This document shows, in pieces, positions 46,388 to 54,440 of a stretch of DNA of 64,000 nt. The DNA lies in the NCBI GenBank assembly GCA_900759475.1, contig CAAEVK010000034.1, forward strand, positions 1 through 64,000, in the 5' to 3' direction. This stretch comes from Clostridia bacterium (GTDB lineage Bacteria; Bacillota; Clostridia; TANB77; CAG-508). The notes below the pieces were generated by a model, which made no database searches, had not been told where the DNA came from, and saw nothing but the letters and a program-made list of their open reading frames with translations. Made by a program: the position numbers and the translations under genes. Positions within the stretch are counted from its first letter, which is position 1, and each line of letters starts with the position of its first letter.

Positions 46388-46403
46388 AAAGGAATTTGTT
46401 GGA

Positions 46404-46904
46404 ATGACAGATTTAAATAAAGAGTATAAAAAAATAATTGCTGAATTAGATGAAAATATTTCTAATTCGGAAGATTTAGAATATGCTAAAAATCAAATGT
46501 ATAAGTTATCAATGATGTTTATTGATGAAATGGAAGCCATTACTGGTAAATATGAAGAAAGAATTAATGTTTTAGCACAAAAACAAGCAAAATTAGAAGA
46601 TAAAATGAAAAGTATACAAAAAGTAGTTAATAACATTGAAAAAGATATTTATGATGGTGACTTGGAAGACGAAGAAGACACATATGATTTTCAAATTATG
46701 TGTCCTTACTGTAATTATGAATTTGTAGTAGAAATGGACAACATGAAAGAAGAAGTAACATGCCCAGAATGCAAAAATATTATTGAATTAGAATGGGATG
46801 GAAATGAAGAGCCAGAATGCGGTGGGAATTGTCACCATTGCCAAGGTTATGAAGAAATAAATGAAGATAATGAAGAAAATACTACTGAAGAAGATGACAT
46901 GTAA
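46404..46904 (+). CDS. Coiled-coil protein with C-terminal zinc ribbon
   Basis: 166 residues. Residues about 1-80 form a coiled coil (AKNQMYKLSMMFIDEMEAIT, VLAQKQAKLEDKMKSIQK). A four-cysteine zinc-ribbon-like domain follows: CPYCNYEF and, 16 residues on, CPECKNIIELEWDG. The tail has CGGNCHHCQGYEE and an acidic end. It directly follows efp and resembles small zinc-ribbon proteins of Clostridia whose function is not known to me. The stop is one base from the end of the convergent M23 gene. Confidence 0.75.
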   Translation: MTDLNKEYKKIIAELDENISNSEDLEYAKNQMYKLSMMFIDEMEAITGKYEERINVLAQKQAKLEDKMKSIQKVVNNIEKDIYDGDLEDEEDTYDFQIMCPYCNYEFVVEMDNMKEEVTCPECKNIIELEWDGNEEPECGGNCHHCQGYEEINEDNEENTTEEDDM

Positions 46905-46905
46905 A

Positions 46906-47505
46906 TTAAAAATAATCTAAAGGATTTACTAATTTGCCGATTTTTCTTTAGTGTTAAATGTAAATGAGGACCTGTGGTAGCTCCATTTGTGGGGTTACCA
47001 TTTTTATCTTTATAAGGATTATTAGGAACTCCATAAACATTTTTAGGACCTACTTTACCAATAATGCTTCCTTTTTTTACACTTTGTCCAACAAAAACTT
47101 TAAAATTGGGAGAAACATGGCAATAAGAAGCAGTAAATTCTAAACTCTGAATAGTAATAGTATAACCACCTGCACCGCTAAAACCAGTAAAGGTAACTAT
47201 ACCAGAAAAAAGAGAAACAATATTGCAGCCGAGTAGGTGCAGCAATATCAAGTCCTGAATGGTAAGTAGAAGCACCTTTAGTAGGGGCTTTTCGATAACC
47301 ATAATAAGAAGTAATAGTAGAATAACCGGGGAGTTGGCCAAACAAATTGAGAATTATCTATTGGAATAAAAAAGTAATCTTCTAAAGAGGTTTCAATCTG
47401 AAAATTACTATTAAGTAAAGGAGTAATAGTACCAAAAAGCAGAACAATAATAAGAATAGCAGAAAAGACAAAAAAACAATAAGGGAACAAAAAATAACGA
47501 GTCAT
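46906..47505 (-). CDS. M23 family metallopeptidase with three CGG +1 frameshift sites
   Basis: 198 residues on the minus strand if C is skipped at three CGG codons (after residues 59, 91 and 188). A membrane anchor (FVFSAILIIVLLFGTITP) is followed by the LytM domain, which is only complete after the shifts: PTPGYSTITSYYGYRKAPT, the zinc ligands in TYHSGLDIAAPTGCN, the histidine of TASYCHVSPN, TTGPHLHLTLKKNG and the usual end GKLVNPLDYF. Without shifts the ligands lie in different frames and no peptidase is possible. M23 enzymes cut peptidoglycan cross-bridges or activate other hydrolases. Ribosome site GGAGGT precedes the ATG. Confidence 0.92.
46937..46939 (-). other. In-frame CGG, inferred +1 shift to Gly (M23, site 3)
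   Basis: Minus strand: AAT CGG CAA; skipping C gives AAT GGC AAA and the standard M23 end NGKLVNPLDYF. Frame 0 would add a long tail that runs into the convergent gene. Confidence 0.93.
47229..47231 (-). other. In-frame CGG, inferred +1 shift to Gly (M23, site 2)
   Basis: Minus strand: ACT CGG CTG; skipping C gives ACT GGC TGC (LDIAAPTGCNIVS). Confidence 0.93.
47326..47328 (-). other. In-frame CGG, inferred +1 shift to Gly (M23, site 1)
   Basis: Minus strand: CCC CGG TTA; skipping C gives CCC GGT TAT (PTPGYSTITSYYGYR). Confidence 0.92.
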
Positions 47506-47540
47506 TATACCTCCATTTAAATTGCCCCCAGAATATAGCT

Positions 47541-47966
47541 CTATTTTTTAAAAGCAAAAAATTTACTAATAAAAAAGTTTAAAATAATAACAACAATTGT
47601 TAAAGTAAATTTAACTGGCATAAAAGGAAAATCAAATACATTATAAAATAATACAACACCACCTTGCTCTAACGCCATAGTGCCAACTCTTCCTAAAATA
47701 AATTTACCAAATTCTCTTAAATTTTCTTGAAATGTAGTGGCAGTAGAATTAAATACTAATTTTCTATTTGTAAAATAAGCAAAAATAACAGCAACAACAA
47801 TTCCAGCAGCACTAGCAATAGATCCATCTATATGGCAATATCCTTCTAATACATAAGAAATTGCTAAATTAATAATAGTAGTTAAAACACCAAAAATACC
47901 ATAAAATATAACTTCTTTTGTACATATTTTTTTTATAAATTCTTCAATTTTTTCCATTTTCATCAT
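47541..47966 (-). CDS. GtrA-like membrane protein
   Basis: 141 residues, four membrane helices, of the GtrA/DPMS family (PF04138): FYGIFGVLTTIINLAISYVL, IASAAGIVVAVIFAYFTNRK with the conserved FxxNRK(L/F)VF pattern (TNRKLVFNS), and a charged centre followed by two helices. GtrA proteins are thought to flip prenyl-linked glucose or take part in polysaccharide decoration. It overlaps the upstream membrane protein gene by 23 bases, indicating co-translation. Confidence 0.88.
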   Translation of the reverse strand: MMKMEKIEEFIKKICTKEVIFYGIFGVLTTIINLAISYVLEGYCHIDGSIASAAGIVVAVIFAYFTNRKLVFNSTATTFQENLREFGKFILGRVGTMALEQGGVVLFYNVFDFPFMPVKFTLTIVVIILNFFISKFFAFKK

Positions 47967-48765
47967 CCTTATTTAATAATCCTTTTAATTTTTTTTGTTT
48001 TTGCTCAATAAATTCTTGTAAATCTTCTTGTAATTCTTTTAATTCAATATTCTTTTTTGCAATTGCATTTTTTAAATCTTCTTCTGTGTTATCCATTAAT
48101 CTTTTTAAATTTTCTTTCTTTTTTATTAAAACAGCTTTCATATTGGGATAAGCATGTAATAAACGTTTGTATAAAATAGATTTTCGGTTAAGTGTTTCTT
48201 TAATTTTTTCTGTAATTTCTTCAGTATTATCTTTACGAATAGTATCTGTGGTTGATTTGAATTTAGCAATGATATTAAAAGAAATAATATTATCAATAAT
48301 AAAAATGGCAAATAAACACCAGCCAATTATATAAAATAGAAAAAATGGAATGTTTAATAATAAATTTGTTAAAAATGGATTAATCCAATGAACAACTAAA
48401 CAGCCTAATATACCAAAATAAATAGAATTAATAAGACAAACTCGTCCATTAATATTGAATTTTTTATGCGAGTAATCCCACCATCTTGCATGAAATAATT
48501 TTTCCATTCCAAAACTAGTAATATATTCTAAAAAAGTACAAATAACTGCAGATAAAATAAACAAAGCAAATACGTCATCTTTATATTGGCGTAATAATAA
48601 AGCCATAGAAAGAGCTGCATATCCATAAATAGGGCAGTAAGGACCAATTAAAAATCCTCTATTAATAAATTTTTTTGCTGGAATACCACAAACAATAACT
48701 TCCATGCACCAACCTAAAAATGAATAAATCATAAATAGTAAAAAATAAAGAACAATGGTGTTCAT
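47944..48765 (-). CDS. PF06541-type membrane protein with coiled-coil tail
   Basis: 273 residues. Five or so membrane segments in the first 180 residues, with the family-like MIYSFLGWCMEVIV, NRGFLIGPYCPIYGYAAL and EYITSFGMEKLFHARWWDYS motifs of the putative ABC-transporter-type permease family PF06541. The C-terminal 90 residues are a charged coiled coil (KKKENLKRLMDNTEEDLKNA). Start at ATG 48765 because GGAGG lies six bases upstream; the frame opens further to 48783. Function unknown. Confidence 0.8.
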   Translation of the reverse strand: MNTIVLYFLLFMIYSFLGWCMEVIVCGIPAKKFINRGFLIGPYCPIYGYAALSMALLLRQYKDDVFALFILSAVICTFLEYITSFGMEKLFHARWWDYSHKKFNINGRVCLINSIYFGILGCLVVHWINPFLTNLLLNIPFFLFYIIGWCLFAIFIIDNIISFNIIAKFKSTTDTIRKDNTEEITEKIKETLNRKSILYKRLLHAYPNMKAVLIKKKENLKRLMDNTEEDLKNAIAKKNIELKELQEDLQEFIEQKQKKLKGLLNKDDENGKN

Positions 48766-48901
48766 AGAAACCTCCATTTGCATAATTTAACCAATTATAT
48801 CAAATAATAAGAAGAAAATCTATACTAGAAGAAAAAAATATAAGAAATTCCCTATCTACGAAACCAAAATTGAAATAAATAAGGTTCATATTAGGGAATT
48901 A

Positions 48902-48975
48902 TGGCAGGGGCACTAGGAATCGAACCTAGCTCAGCGGTTTTGGAGACCGTTATACTACCGATGTACTATACCCCT
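48902..48975 (-). tRNA. tRNA-Trp (CCA anticodon)
   Basis: Cloverleaf on the minus strand: acceptor AGGGGTA with TGCCCCT, anticodon loop CTCCAAA (anticodon CCA), T-loop GGTTCGATTCC, and an encoded 3' CCA. The anticodon loop has the normal seven bases. Confidence 0.95.
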
Positions 48976-49202
48976 ATTTAGAAAATACTTATATAGTTTA
49001 ACATGCTTTTTAATAAAATTCAATACTAAAAGATAAAAAAATATTCAAAAAAATATTCAAAGATAGACTTCAGTCTAGAAAATATGTAAAAAATGGAAAA
49101 GAAAAAACAATGTACCAAGTATCGACAACAAACATTGAACTAATTTAGTATCTTAAGGCAGTTCCTGAAATTGCAACTGCCAAATTTGTATTAAAAAATA
49201 CC

Positions 49203-49231
49203 TTGCATGAATTTAAAAACTACTGTATAAT
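49203..49231 (+). promoter_or_regulatory. Sigma-A promoter of ssrA
   Basis: TTGCAT (49203-49208), 17-base spacer, TATAAT (49226-49231), placing the start close to the tmRNA 5' end. The stretch 48976-49202 holds no gene; a small hairpin (GGCAGTT/AACTGCC, 49158-49182) is visible. Confidence 0.75.
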
Positions 49232-49242
49232 ATATTTTATAT

Positions 49243-49596
49243 GGGGGTGTAATTGGTTTCGACAATGAATTGGAAGTATAAGTAGCAAGTTGTGGAAGCT
49301 TGCAGTCCACATAAAAAATGTAAGCAATTAAAAATAAACGCTGATAATACAGAATTAGCATACGCTGCCTAGGCAGCGTCGTTCTACCTTTAGTGCCTAC
49401 GCTTTAGGATAGAGCGTCGAATAGTAGGAAACGAAGCTATTTTTTTCTTCGAAAATAGTAGGTAGTAAGAAGATACTAAAAGTAATGGCTTGTTTATTGG
49501 CAATTACTAGAGGGAATGTTAAAAAATAAACTGAACTTGGAGAAGCTTATATGGAAAATTAATTGGACAGGAGTTCGACTCTCCTCACCTCCACCA
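49243..49596 (+). ncRNA. ssrA: tmRNA
   Basis: One-piece tmRNA of about 354 bases. Acceptor GGGGGTG pairs with CACCTCC before an encoded CCA; the T-arm GGAGTTCGACTCTCC is visible. The 5' end has the diagnostic GGTTTCGACA. The tag reading frame ends ADNTELAYAA followed by TAG (49340-49372). Several pseudoknot-like GC-rich segments lie in between. It rescues ribosomes stalled on mRNAs and tags their products for Clp proteolysis; clpP and clpX are in this window. In a genome where CGG may stall ribosomes, tmRNA would compete with frameshifting. Confidence 0.95.
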
Positions 49597-49614
49597 ATGT
49601 TATAAAAAAAGGAT

Positions 49615-49657
49615 AAAAAATACCAGAAATTACAATATTAAATTTCTGGTATTTTTA
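49615..49657 (+). terminator. Rho-independent terminator of ssrA
   Basis: AAAATACCAGAAATT pairs perfectly with AATTTCTGGTATTTT, followed by further T residues. Confidence 0.85.
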
Positions 49658-49737
49658 TTGACTATCAGAAAATAATCGTATATATTATTATCATACAAAA
49701 AACGACTAGGAAAAATACAAAGGAGGATATCTATTAG

Positions 49738-51436
49738 ATGAAAAAAGTAAAAATATGTACAAAAATAGGAAGCACTATATTGACTTTAACATTAATTTTA
49801 ATTCATTTATTTCCACTGAAAACTTTTGCTAGTAATTCAGTAACACAACAAATAAAGTCGGGAGTAGATGAGTTTCCTAAAACATATCAGCCTTATCTTA
49901 TAAAATTAAAAGAACTACATCCTAATTGGAACTTTGAAGCATATTATACAGGAATTGATTGGGATGAGTTAATAAAGTCAGAAACAGGTGCAACATTACA
50001 TGCAAGAAGTGTTGTTCCGTCAAGTAAACCCAATAGTTGGTTTTGCAGTCAATGTAGCAGTATTAGAGGATGGACTTGTGCTTCAGATGATGCAGTAAAA
50101 TACTTTATTGATCCAAGAAATTTTTTAAATGAAATTAATATATTTCAATTTGAAGAGTTATCCTTTAACAAAAATCTACATACTTTGGCTAGTATACAAA
50201 ATTCTGTAAAAGATACATTTTTAAAAAATTCTGTTACTTACTATGATGAAGAAAAAAAACAAAACATTACAAAATCTTATTCACAAATTATTTTAGAAGT
50301 GGCAGAAATAACCAATATTAGTCCATTTCATATTAAATCTAAAATTATACAAGAGGTTGGAACCGAGCGGTAGTGCTTCTGTTTCTGGAACATATCCAAG
50401 CTATGAAGGATACTATAATTTTTTTAATTATGGATCAAATGATACAGGAGATCCTATTGCAAATGGATTGGAATTTGCAAAAGAAAAAGGTTGGACAAAC
50501 CCTTATAAATCTATTTTAGGTGGAGCGCAATTAATAGGAACATCCTATATTAATGCAGGACAAAACACATCGTATTTCTTTAAATTTGATGTAGTAGGAG
50601 ATACAATTTTAAAAGCAAGCGATGGTCCTAAAAATGTTAGTACAACATCATTTTTTAGCCATCAATATATGACAAATATTATGGATCCATTTAGTCAATC
50701 TTCTTCTGTATATAATATATATGCAGCTAATGGAAATTTAGATGCTAGTTTGAATTTTATTATACCAGTTTATGAAAACATGCCAGAGAAAACAACAATG
50801 CCAACAAGATTTACAGAAGATGATGGAGAATTATATTATGCTAGTAATACTTTGCAAGTAAGAGATTACACTAATTATGATAGTCCAGTTGTATATACAC
50901 TATCCAAAGGTGAAATTGTTAGAATGATAGGAAGAAAAGCAACAACAGCAGAGGGCGTGGAATGGGATAGAGTAGAGTTAGAAAATGGCTGGAACTGCTG
51001 GGTAGAAAGTAGTGGACTAACTCCTTGTACAACAAGAAGTGCAGAGATAGTGCTAATAGATACAACAAAATTAGAAATTAAAGTAACACCAACAGCAACT
51101 ATTAACGATATACTTGACAAATTAAATTGTAAAGACTATTCTATATTAGATTCAAAAGGAAATGTAATTGAAAAAGAAAATGAAAAAATAGCAACAGGTT
51201 ATAAAATAAATGTGCAAGATAAAACATATACATTAATAAAAGCAGGAGATGTTAACGGGGATAGCCAAGTAGATGTAATAGATTTAGCTTTATTAAAAAG
51301 ACACCTGATGGAAACAGAAAAACTAAATGGGAATAGTTACCAAGCAGGAATCTTGCAAAGAGAACGAAAAGAAATAGATGTAATAGATTTAGCTTTATTA
51401 AAAAGAGTTTTAATGGGTACAATAATTAGTTTTTAA
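49738..51436 (+). CDS. Secreted glucosaminidase-SH3-dockerin protein with CGG +1 frameshift
   Basis: 565 residues when the C of CGG 50368-50370 is skipped after residue 210. Signal peptide (ILTLTLILIHLFPLKTFA), then a GH73-like glucosaminidase domain: LKELHPNWNFEAYYTGIDWD, AVKYFIDPRNFLNE, and the catalytic region KSKIIQEVGTEGSASVSGTY, which is formed only by the shift (frame 0 ends at CGG TAG). GYYNFFNYGSNDTG and GGAQLIGTSYINAGQ follow. Next is an SH3-like domain (LQVRDYTNYDSPVVYTLSKG) and a dockerin type I-like tail (GDVNGDSQVDVIDLALLKRH); the second calcium loop is degenerate. It cleaves peptidoglycan glycan strands at the cell surface. Confidence 0.9.
50368..50370 (+). other. In-frame CGG, inferred +1 shift to Gly (glucosaminidase)
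   Basis: Frame 0 reads GAG CGG TAG, an immediate stop; skipping C gives GAG GGT AGT and the family motif EVGTEGSASVSGTY. Confidence 0.94.
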
Positions 51437-51479
51437 GAAAGGAGATTATGGTATTTTTATAATATCATAAAAAGTAAAA

Positions 51480-52844
51480 ATGAGTAAAAAAATAAAAATT
51501 ATTTTAGCTTTATTAATAGTATTAAGCATTGTTATATTATCAAAACAAGTATATGCTGCAAGTGCAAGTATATCTGCTGGACAAACGAGTTTAGAACCAG
51601 GTCAAAGTACAACAATTACAGCTTCTGTTTCTGAAACAGAAGCGTGGAATTTAAAAATAACAGCAAGTGGAGGAACTCTTTCAGGTGAAAAAGCAAGTGC
51701 AGATGCAGCAGGAAGTGAAGTTTCAAAACAAGTAATGAGTGCTACTTTTACAGCTTCTGATGAAGGTACATATACTATTACACTATCTGGTGAGATTACT
51801 GGCAGTGATTTAAAAAAACAGACTGTTTCTAAAAAACTTACTATTACTGTAAAAAAGGCAGAAGTAACCCCACCTCCAACTCCAGAAACACCCGAAACTC
51901 CGGAAACACCGACTACACCTACAACACCAACAAAGTCAAGCAATGCTAATTTAAGCAATTTAGGAATACGTCCAAATGATTTTTCTGGGTTTAGAGCAAG
52001 TAACACCAACTATAATGTAAGTGTACCATATGATGTGTCTAGCATAGAAGTTTATGCACATAAAGGAGATTCAGCTCAGACTATTTCAGGAACTGGAAAA
52101 AAATCTTTAAGTGAAGGTTCAAATTTATTTGAAGTAAAAGTAACAGCAGAAGATGGAACAGTAAAAGTGTATAAAATAACAGTGGTAAGACTAGCAAAAG
52201 AAAGTGAACCTACGCCAGATGTAGAAAATTCACCAGTTACAAAGGTTGCACTTAATAGTTTAGAAATAAAAGATGCAACAATTAATGAGCCATTTAATCC
52301 AGAAACACTAGAATATACAGCAAATGTAGCATCAGATGTAGAGAAAATAGAAATAACAGCAGTAGCCAATATTTTAGATGCCAAAGTAGAAATTCAAGGT
52401 GCAGACAACTTAAAAGAAGGAGAAAATATTGTTAAGGTTATTATTACTTCTGCAGATGGAGAAGATGTAAAGGAATATACAATTAAAGTAACAAAAGCAG
52501 AATCTGAAGTAATTGCAGAAACAGAAGAAAATAACAATGAAGTTGCAGTAGTGGCGGGAATAACAGACAACAACAATAATCCACCAATGGATACCAAAAC
52601 AATAATATTATTATCTGTTTTAGGAATTGCAATAGTAGGAGTAACTATACTAACAATAATACTTATTATTAAAAATAGAAAAGAAAACAATAAAGAAGAT
52701 GCAATTGATTTTGTTGGAGACATATCTACAACAAGAAGCATAAAAGATGCTAAAAATTCATTAGAAAAATTAAATAGTACTACTTCAGAAACTGTAGGAG
52801 TAGAAGATACATTTGCTATTAAGAAAAAAGGAAGACATTTCTAA
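51480..52844 (+). CDS. Surface protein with cadherin-like beta-sandwich domains
   Basis: 454 residues. Signal peptide (IILALLIVLSIVILSKQVYA), an Ig-like domain (about 25-125: SAGQTSLEPGQSTTITASVS), a Pro-Thr-Glu linker of PETPETP repeats, two PF12733-like cadherin-type beta-sandwich repeats (ANLSNLGIRPNDFSGFRASN and LNSLEIKDATINEPFNPETL, each ending KVYKITV/KEYTIKV), a C-terminal membrane helix (ILLSVLGIAIVGVTILTIIL) and a cytoplasmic tail. It lies 43 bases after the glucosaminidase gene and is probably co-expressed, as an adhesion or wall-organising protein. Ligand unknown. Confidence 0.87.
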   Translation: MSKKIKIILALLIVLSIVILSKQVYAASASISAGQTSLEPGQSTTITASVSETEAWNLKITASGGTLSGEKASADAAGSEVSKQVMSATFTASDEGTYTITLSGEITGSDLKKQTVSKKLTITVKKAEVTPPPTPETPETPETPTTPTTPTKSSNANLSNLGIRPNDFSGFRASNTNYNVSVPYDVSSIEVYAHKGDSAQTISGTGKKSLSEGSNLFEVKVTAEDGTVKVYKITVVRLAKESEPTPDVENSPVTKVALNSLEIKDATINEPFNPETLEYTANVASDVEKIEITAVANILDAKVEIQGADNLKEGENIVKVIITSADGEDVKEYTIKVTKAESEVIAETEENNNEVAVVAGITDNNNNPPMDTKTIILLSVLGIAIVGVTILTIILIIKNRKENNKEDAIDFVGDISTTRSIKDAKNSLEKLNSTTSETVGVEDTFAIKKKGRHF

Positions 52845-52899
52845 AATTTAATAAAAAACGAGTAAGTTGTAAGGAAAAATTAAAAAAAAATTTATATCT

Positions 52900-52932
52900 A
52901 AAAGAAACGTCTAATTTAAGACGTTTCTTTTA
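52900..52932 (+). terminator. Rho-independent terminator
   Basis: AAAAGAAACGTCT pairs with AGACGTTTCTTTT around a short loop, followed by TAGCTTTT. Confidence 0.85.
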
Positions 52933-53049
52933 GCTTTTATAAAAAAATTAAAATAAAAATACAGTACAATTTAGTTATAATTATATTGATAAAGTAAAAA
53001 ATTTAGTTTATAATAAAAATGCAAATAAAATATAAAAGGCGGTAATAAT

Positions 53050-53563
53050 ATGGAATTTTTTGCAAATGAAGGGAAAAATATAGAAATTGAAGTTAATGGA
53101 AAAACATATTTAAGGCATGCAATAAAAACCAGATTTGTGCAACAAGGAGAGAGTTATATAGACATATTTAAAGAATATGTAAGCCCAATATACCAAGAAG
53201 GAGATATTGTCTCAAGCAGTGAAAAAATAATAGCTTTATGTCAAAATAGAGTTATAAAAAGGGAAGATATAAAAATAGGATTTTGGGCATTATGACCATA
53301 TATGGAAAGAATATGGAGATATTGGAATAAAAATACCAGAAGACCCATCAGGAGTTTGTAATGAAATACAAAACAAACTAGGAATAAGCTGTATGATAGT
53401 AGATGCTAATGATTTAGGACAAGAAATATTAGGATATTCATCAGATATAAAATTAAGTGAAGAAGAATTATTAGGATTAATAAAAGATAATCCATCAGGA
53501 CAAGGAAAAGAATTAACTCCTATAATTTTAATAAGGGAAAAAAATAAAAATTCAAAAAATTAA
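53050..53563 (+). pseudogene. F420-0:glutamate ligase-like protein, internally deleted
   Basis: Two pieces in different frames. The first (53050-53295) gives KNIEIEVNGKTYLRHAIKTR, EGDIVSSSEKIIALCQNRVI and KIGFWA, then stops. The second, one base ahead from 53294, reads DHIWKEYGDIGIKIPEDPSG, CMIVDANDLGQEILG and DNPSGQGKELTPIILI and ends at 53563. These resemble the N- and C-terminal parts of CofE-like proteins (PF01996) common in Clostridia, but the central portion is missing between GFWA and the DHIWKEYG segment. Unlike the 20 other splits, there is no CGG at the junction, so this looks like a true deletion or an assembly gap. The family resemblance is from memory and should be checked. Confidence 0.65.
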
Positions 53564-53596
53564 TTCAAAAAAATTCAAAAAAATTTTAAATTTGTA

Positions 53597-53625
53597 TTGA
53601 CAGATTTATAAAAATTTAGTATACT
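53597..53625 (+). promoter_or_regulatory. Consensus promoter of the tRNA-Val-Asp-Phe cluster
   Basis: TTGACA (53597-53602), 17-base spacer, TATACT (53620-53625), 20 bases before tRNA-Val. Confidence 0.8.
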
Positions 53626-53644
53626 AATCACTGTTATGAGAAAT

Positions 53645-53720
53645 GGGCGCATAGCTCAGCTGGTAGAGCATCTGCCTTACAAGCAGGGGGTCATAGGTTC
53701 GAGTCCTATTACGCCCACCA
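53645..53720 (+). tRNA. tRNA-Val (TAC anticodon)
   Basis: Acceptor GGGCGCA, D-arm AGCTCAGCTGGTAGAGC, anticodon loop CTTACAA (anticodon TAC), T-arm AGGTTCGAGTCCT and encoded CCA. Confidence 0.95.
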
Positions 53721-53900
53721 TTTTTATTATATATGAAAAATTAATAAAATTTTATGTATATAAGAATGTTCATTTACCTTAGAATGTGTCAATATGAAGT
53801 ATGATGTGAATATGATAAACTTACTTTTATTATATAAGCAAAGGAACATATATTTGTTTTTATTATAGAAATTTATTTGATTAAATGTTTTTTTATTTAC

Positions 53901-53977
53901 GGCCTGGTAGTTCAGTTGGTTAGAATGCTGCCCTGTCACGGCAGAGGTCGACGGTTCGAGCCCGTTCCAGGTCGCCA
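53901..53977 (+). tRNA. tRNA-Asp (GTC anticodon)
   Basis: Acceptor GGCCTGG with CCAGGTC, anticodon loop CTGTCAC (anticodon GTC), T-arm ACGGTTCGAGCCCGT and encoded CCA. The 180 bases between it and tRNA-Val show no gene. Confidence 0.95.
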
Positions 53978-54010
53978 TTTTTATTACATAAATTTACAAA
54001 TTTTATATAT

Positions 54011-54086
54011 GCCTCGATAGCTCAGTTGGTAGAGCAAAGGACTGAAAATCCTTGTGTCACTGGTTCGATTCCAGTTCGAGGCACCA
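54011..54086 (+). tRNA. tRNA-Phe (GAA anticodon)
   Basis: Acceptor GCCTCGA with TCGAGGC, D-arm AGCTCAGTTGGTAGAGC, anticodon loop CTGAAAA (anticodon GAA), T-arm and encoded CCA. Confidence 0.95.
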
Positions 54087-54106
54087 AAATAAGGTTATTT
54101 GTTAAT

Positions 54107-54150
54107 AGTTGGGATAGAATATCTAAAAAGTATTCTTATTCCAACTTTTT
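54107..54150 (+). terminator. Rho-independent terminator of the tRNA cluster
   Basis: GTTGGGATAGAATA pairs with TATTCTTATTCCAAC (with G-T pairs) and is followed by TTTTT. Confidence 0.75.
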
Positions 54151-54212
54151 AAATGAGATTGAAAAATTTAACGAAAAATAAATTTTTAAAGGTAAAAAAT
54201 CATAAAAAAACA

Positions 54213-54241
54213 TTGCTTTTCACAAAAAAATCATGTATAAT
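54213..54241 (+). promoter_or_regulatory. Promoter of tRNA-Glu
   Basis: TTGCTT (54213-54218), 17-base spacer, TATAAT (54236-54241), 13 bases before the tRNA. Confidence 0.7.
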
Positions 54242-54253
54242 ATTATCTGTAAT

Positions 54254-54328
54254 GGCCCGTTGGTCAAGCGGTTAAGACGCAGCCCTCTCAAGGCTGAATC
54301 ATGGGTTCAATTCCCGTACGGGTCACCA
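54254..54328 (+). tRNA. tRNA-Glu (CTC anticodon)
   Basis: Acceptor GGCCCGT with ACGGGTC, long D-arm TTGGTCAAGCGGTTAAGAC typical of Bacillota tRNA-Glu, anticodon loop CTCTCAA (anticodon CTC, reads GAG), T-arm GGGTTCAATTCCC and encoded CCA. A TTC isoacceptor for the much commoner GAA must lie elsewhere. Confidence 0.92.
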
Positions 54329-54371
54329 AATACTATTAATATAAAATTTATAGAAAATATATAAACTTCTA

Positions 54372-54422
54372 TTGACAAAAACGTTTGTTTGATATATAAA
54401 CATTATCAAACAAACGTTTTTT
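54372..54422 (+). promoter_or_regulatory. Promoter embedded in a 16-bp inverted repeat before recN
   Basis: TTGACA (54372-54377), 17-base spacer, TATAAA (54395-54400). Most of it lies inside the perfect inverted repeat AAAACGTTTGTTTGAT / ATCAAACAAACGTTTT with an 11-base loop, followed by T residues. The repeat could be the terminator of tRNA-Glu, an operator for recN, or both. Confidence 0.55.
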
Positions 54423-54440
54423 AAAAAAGGAGAAAAAGAA

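Noticed and set aside
51340..51390. Hidden compensating indels in the second dockerin repeat of the glucosaminidase
   Set aside because: The segment is degenerate, but an alternative reading needs three separate one-base deletions; there is no CGG and no clear gain in family match.
51880..51935. PETPETP tandem repeat as a possible contingency (phase-variable) repeat
   Set aside because: Only a few units, in multiples of three bases within a linker; length change would not alter the frame.
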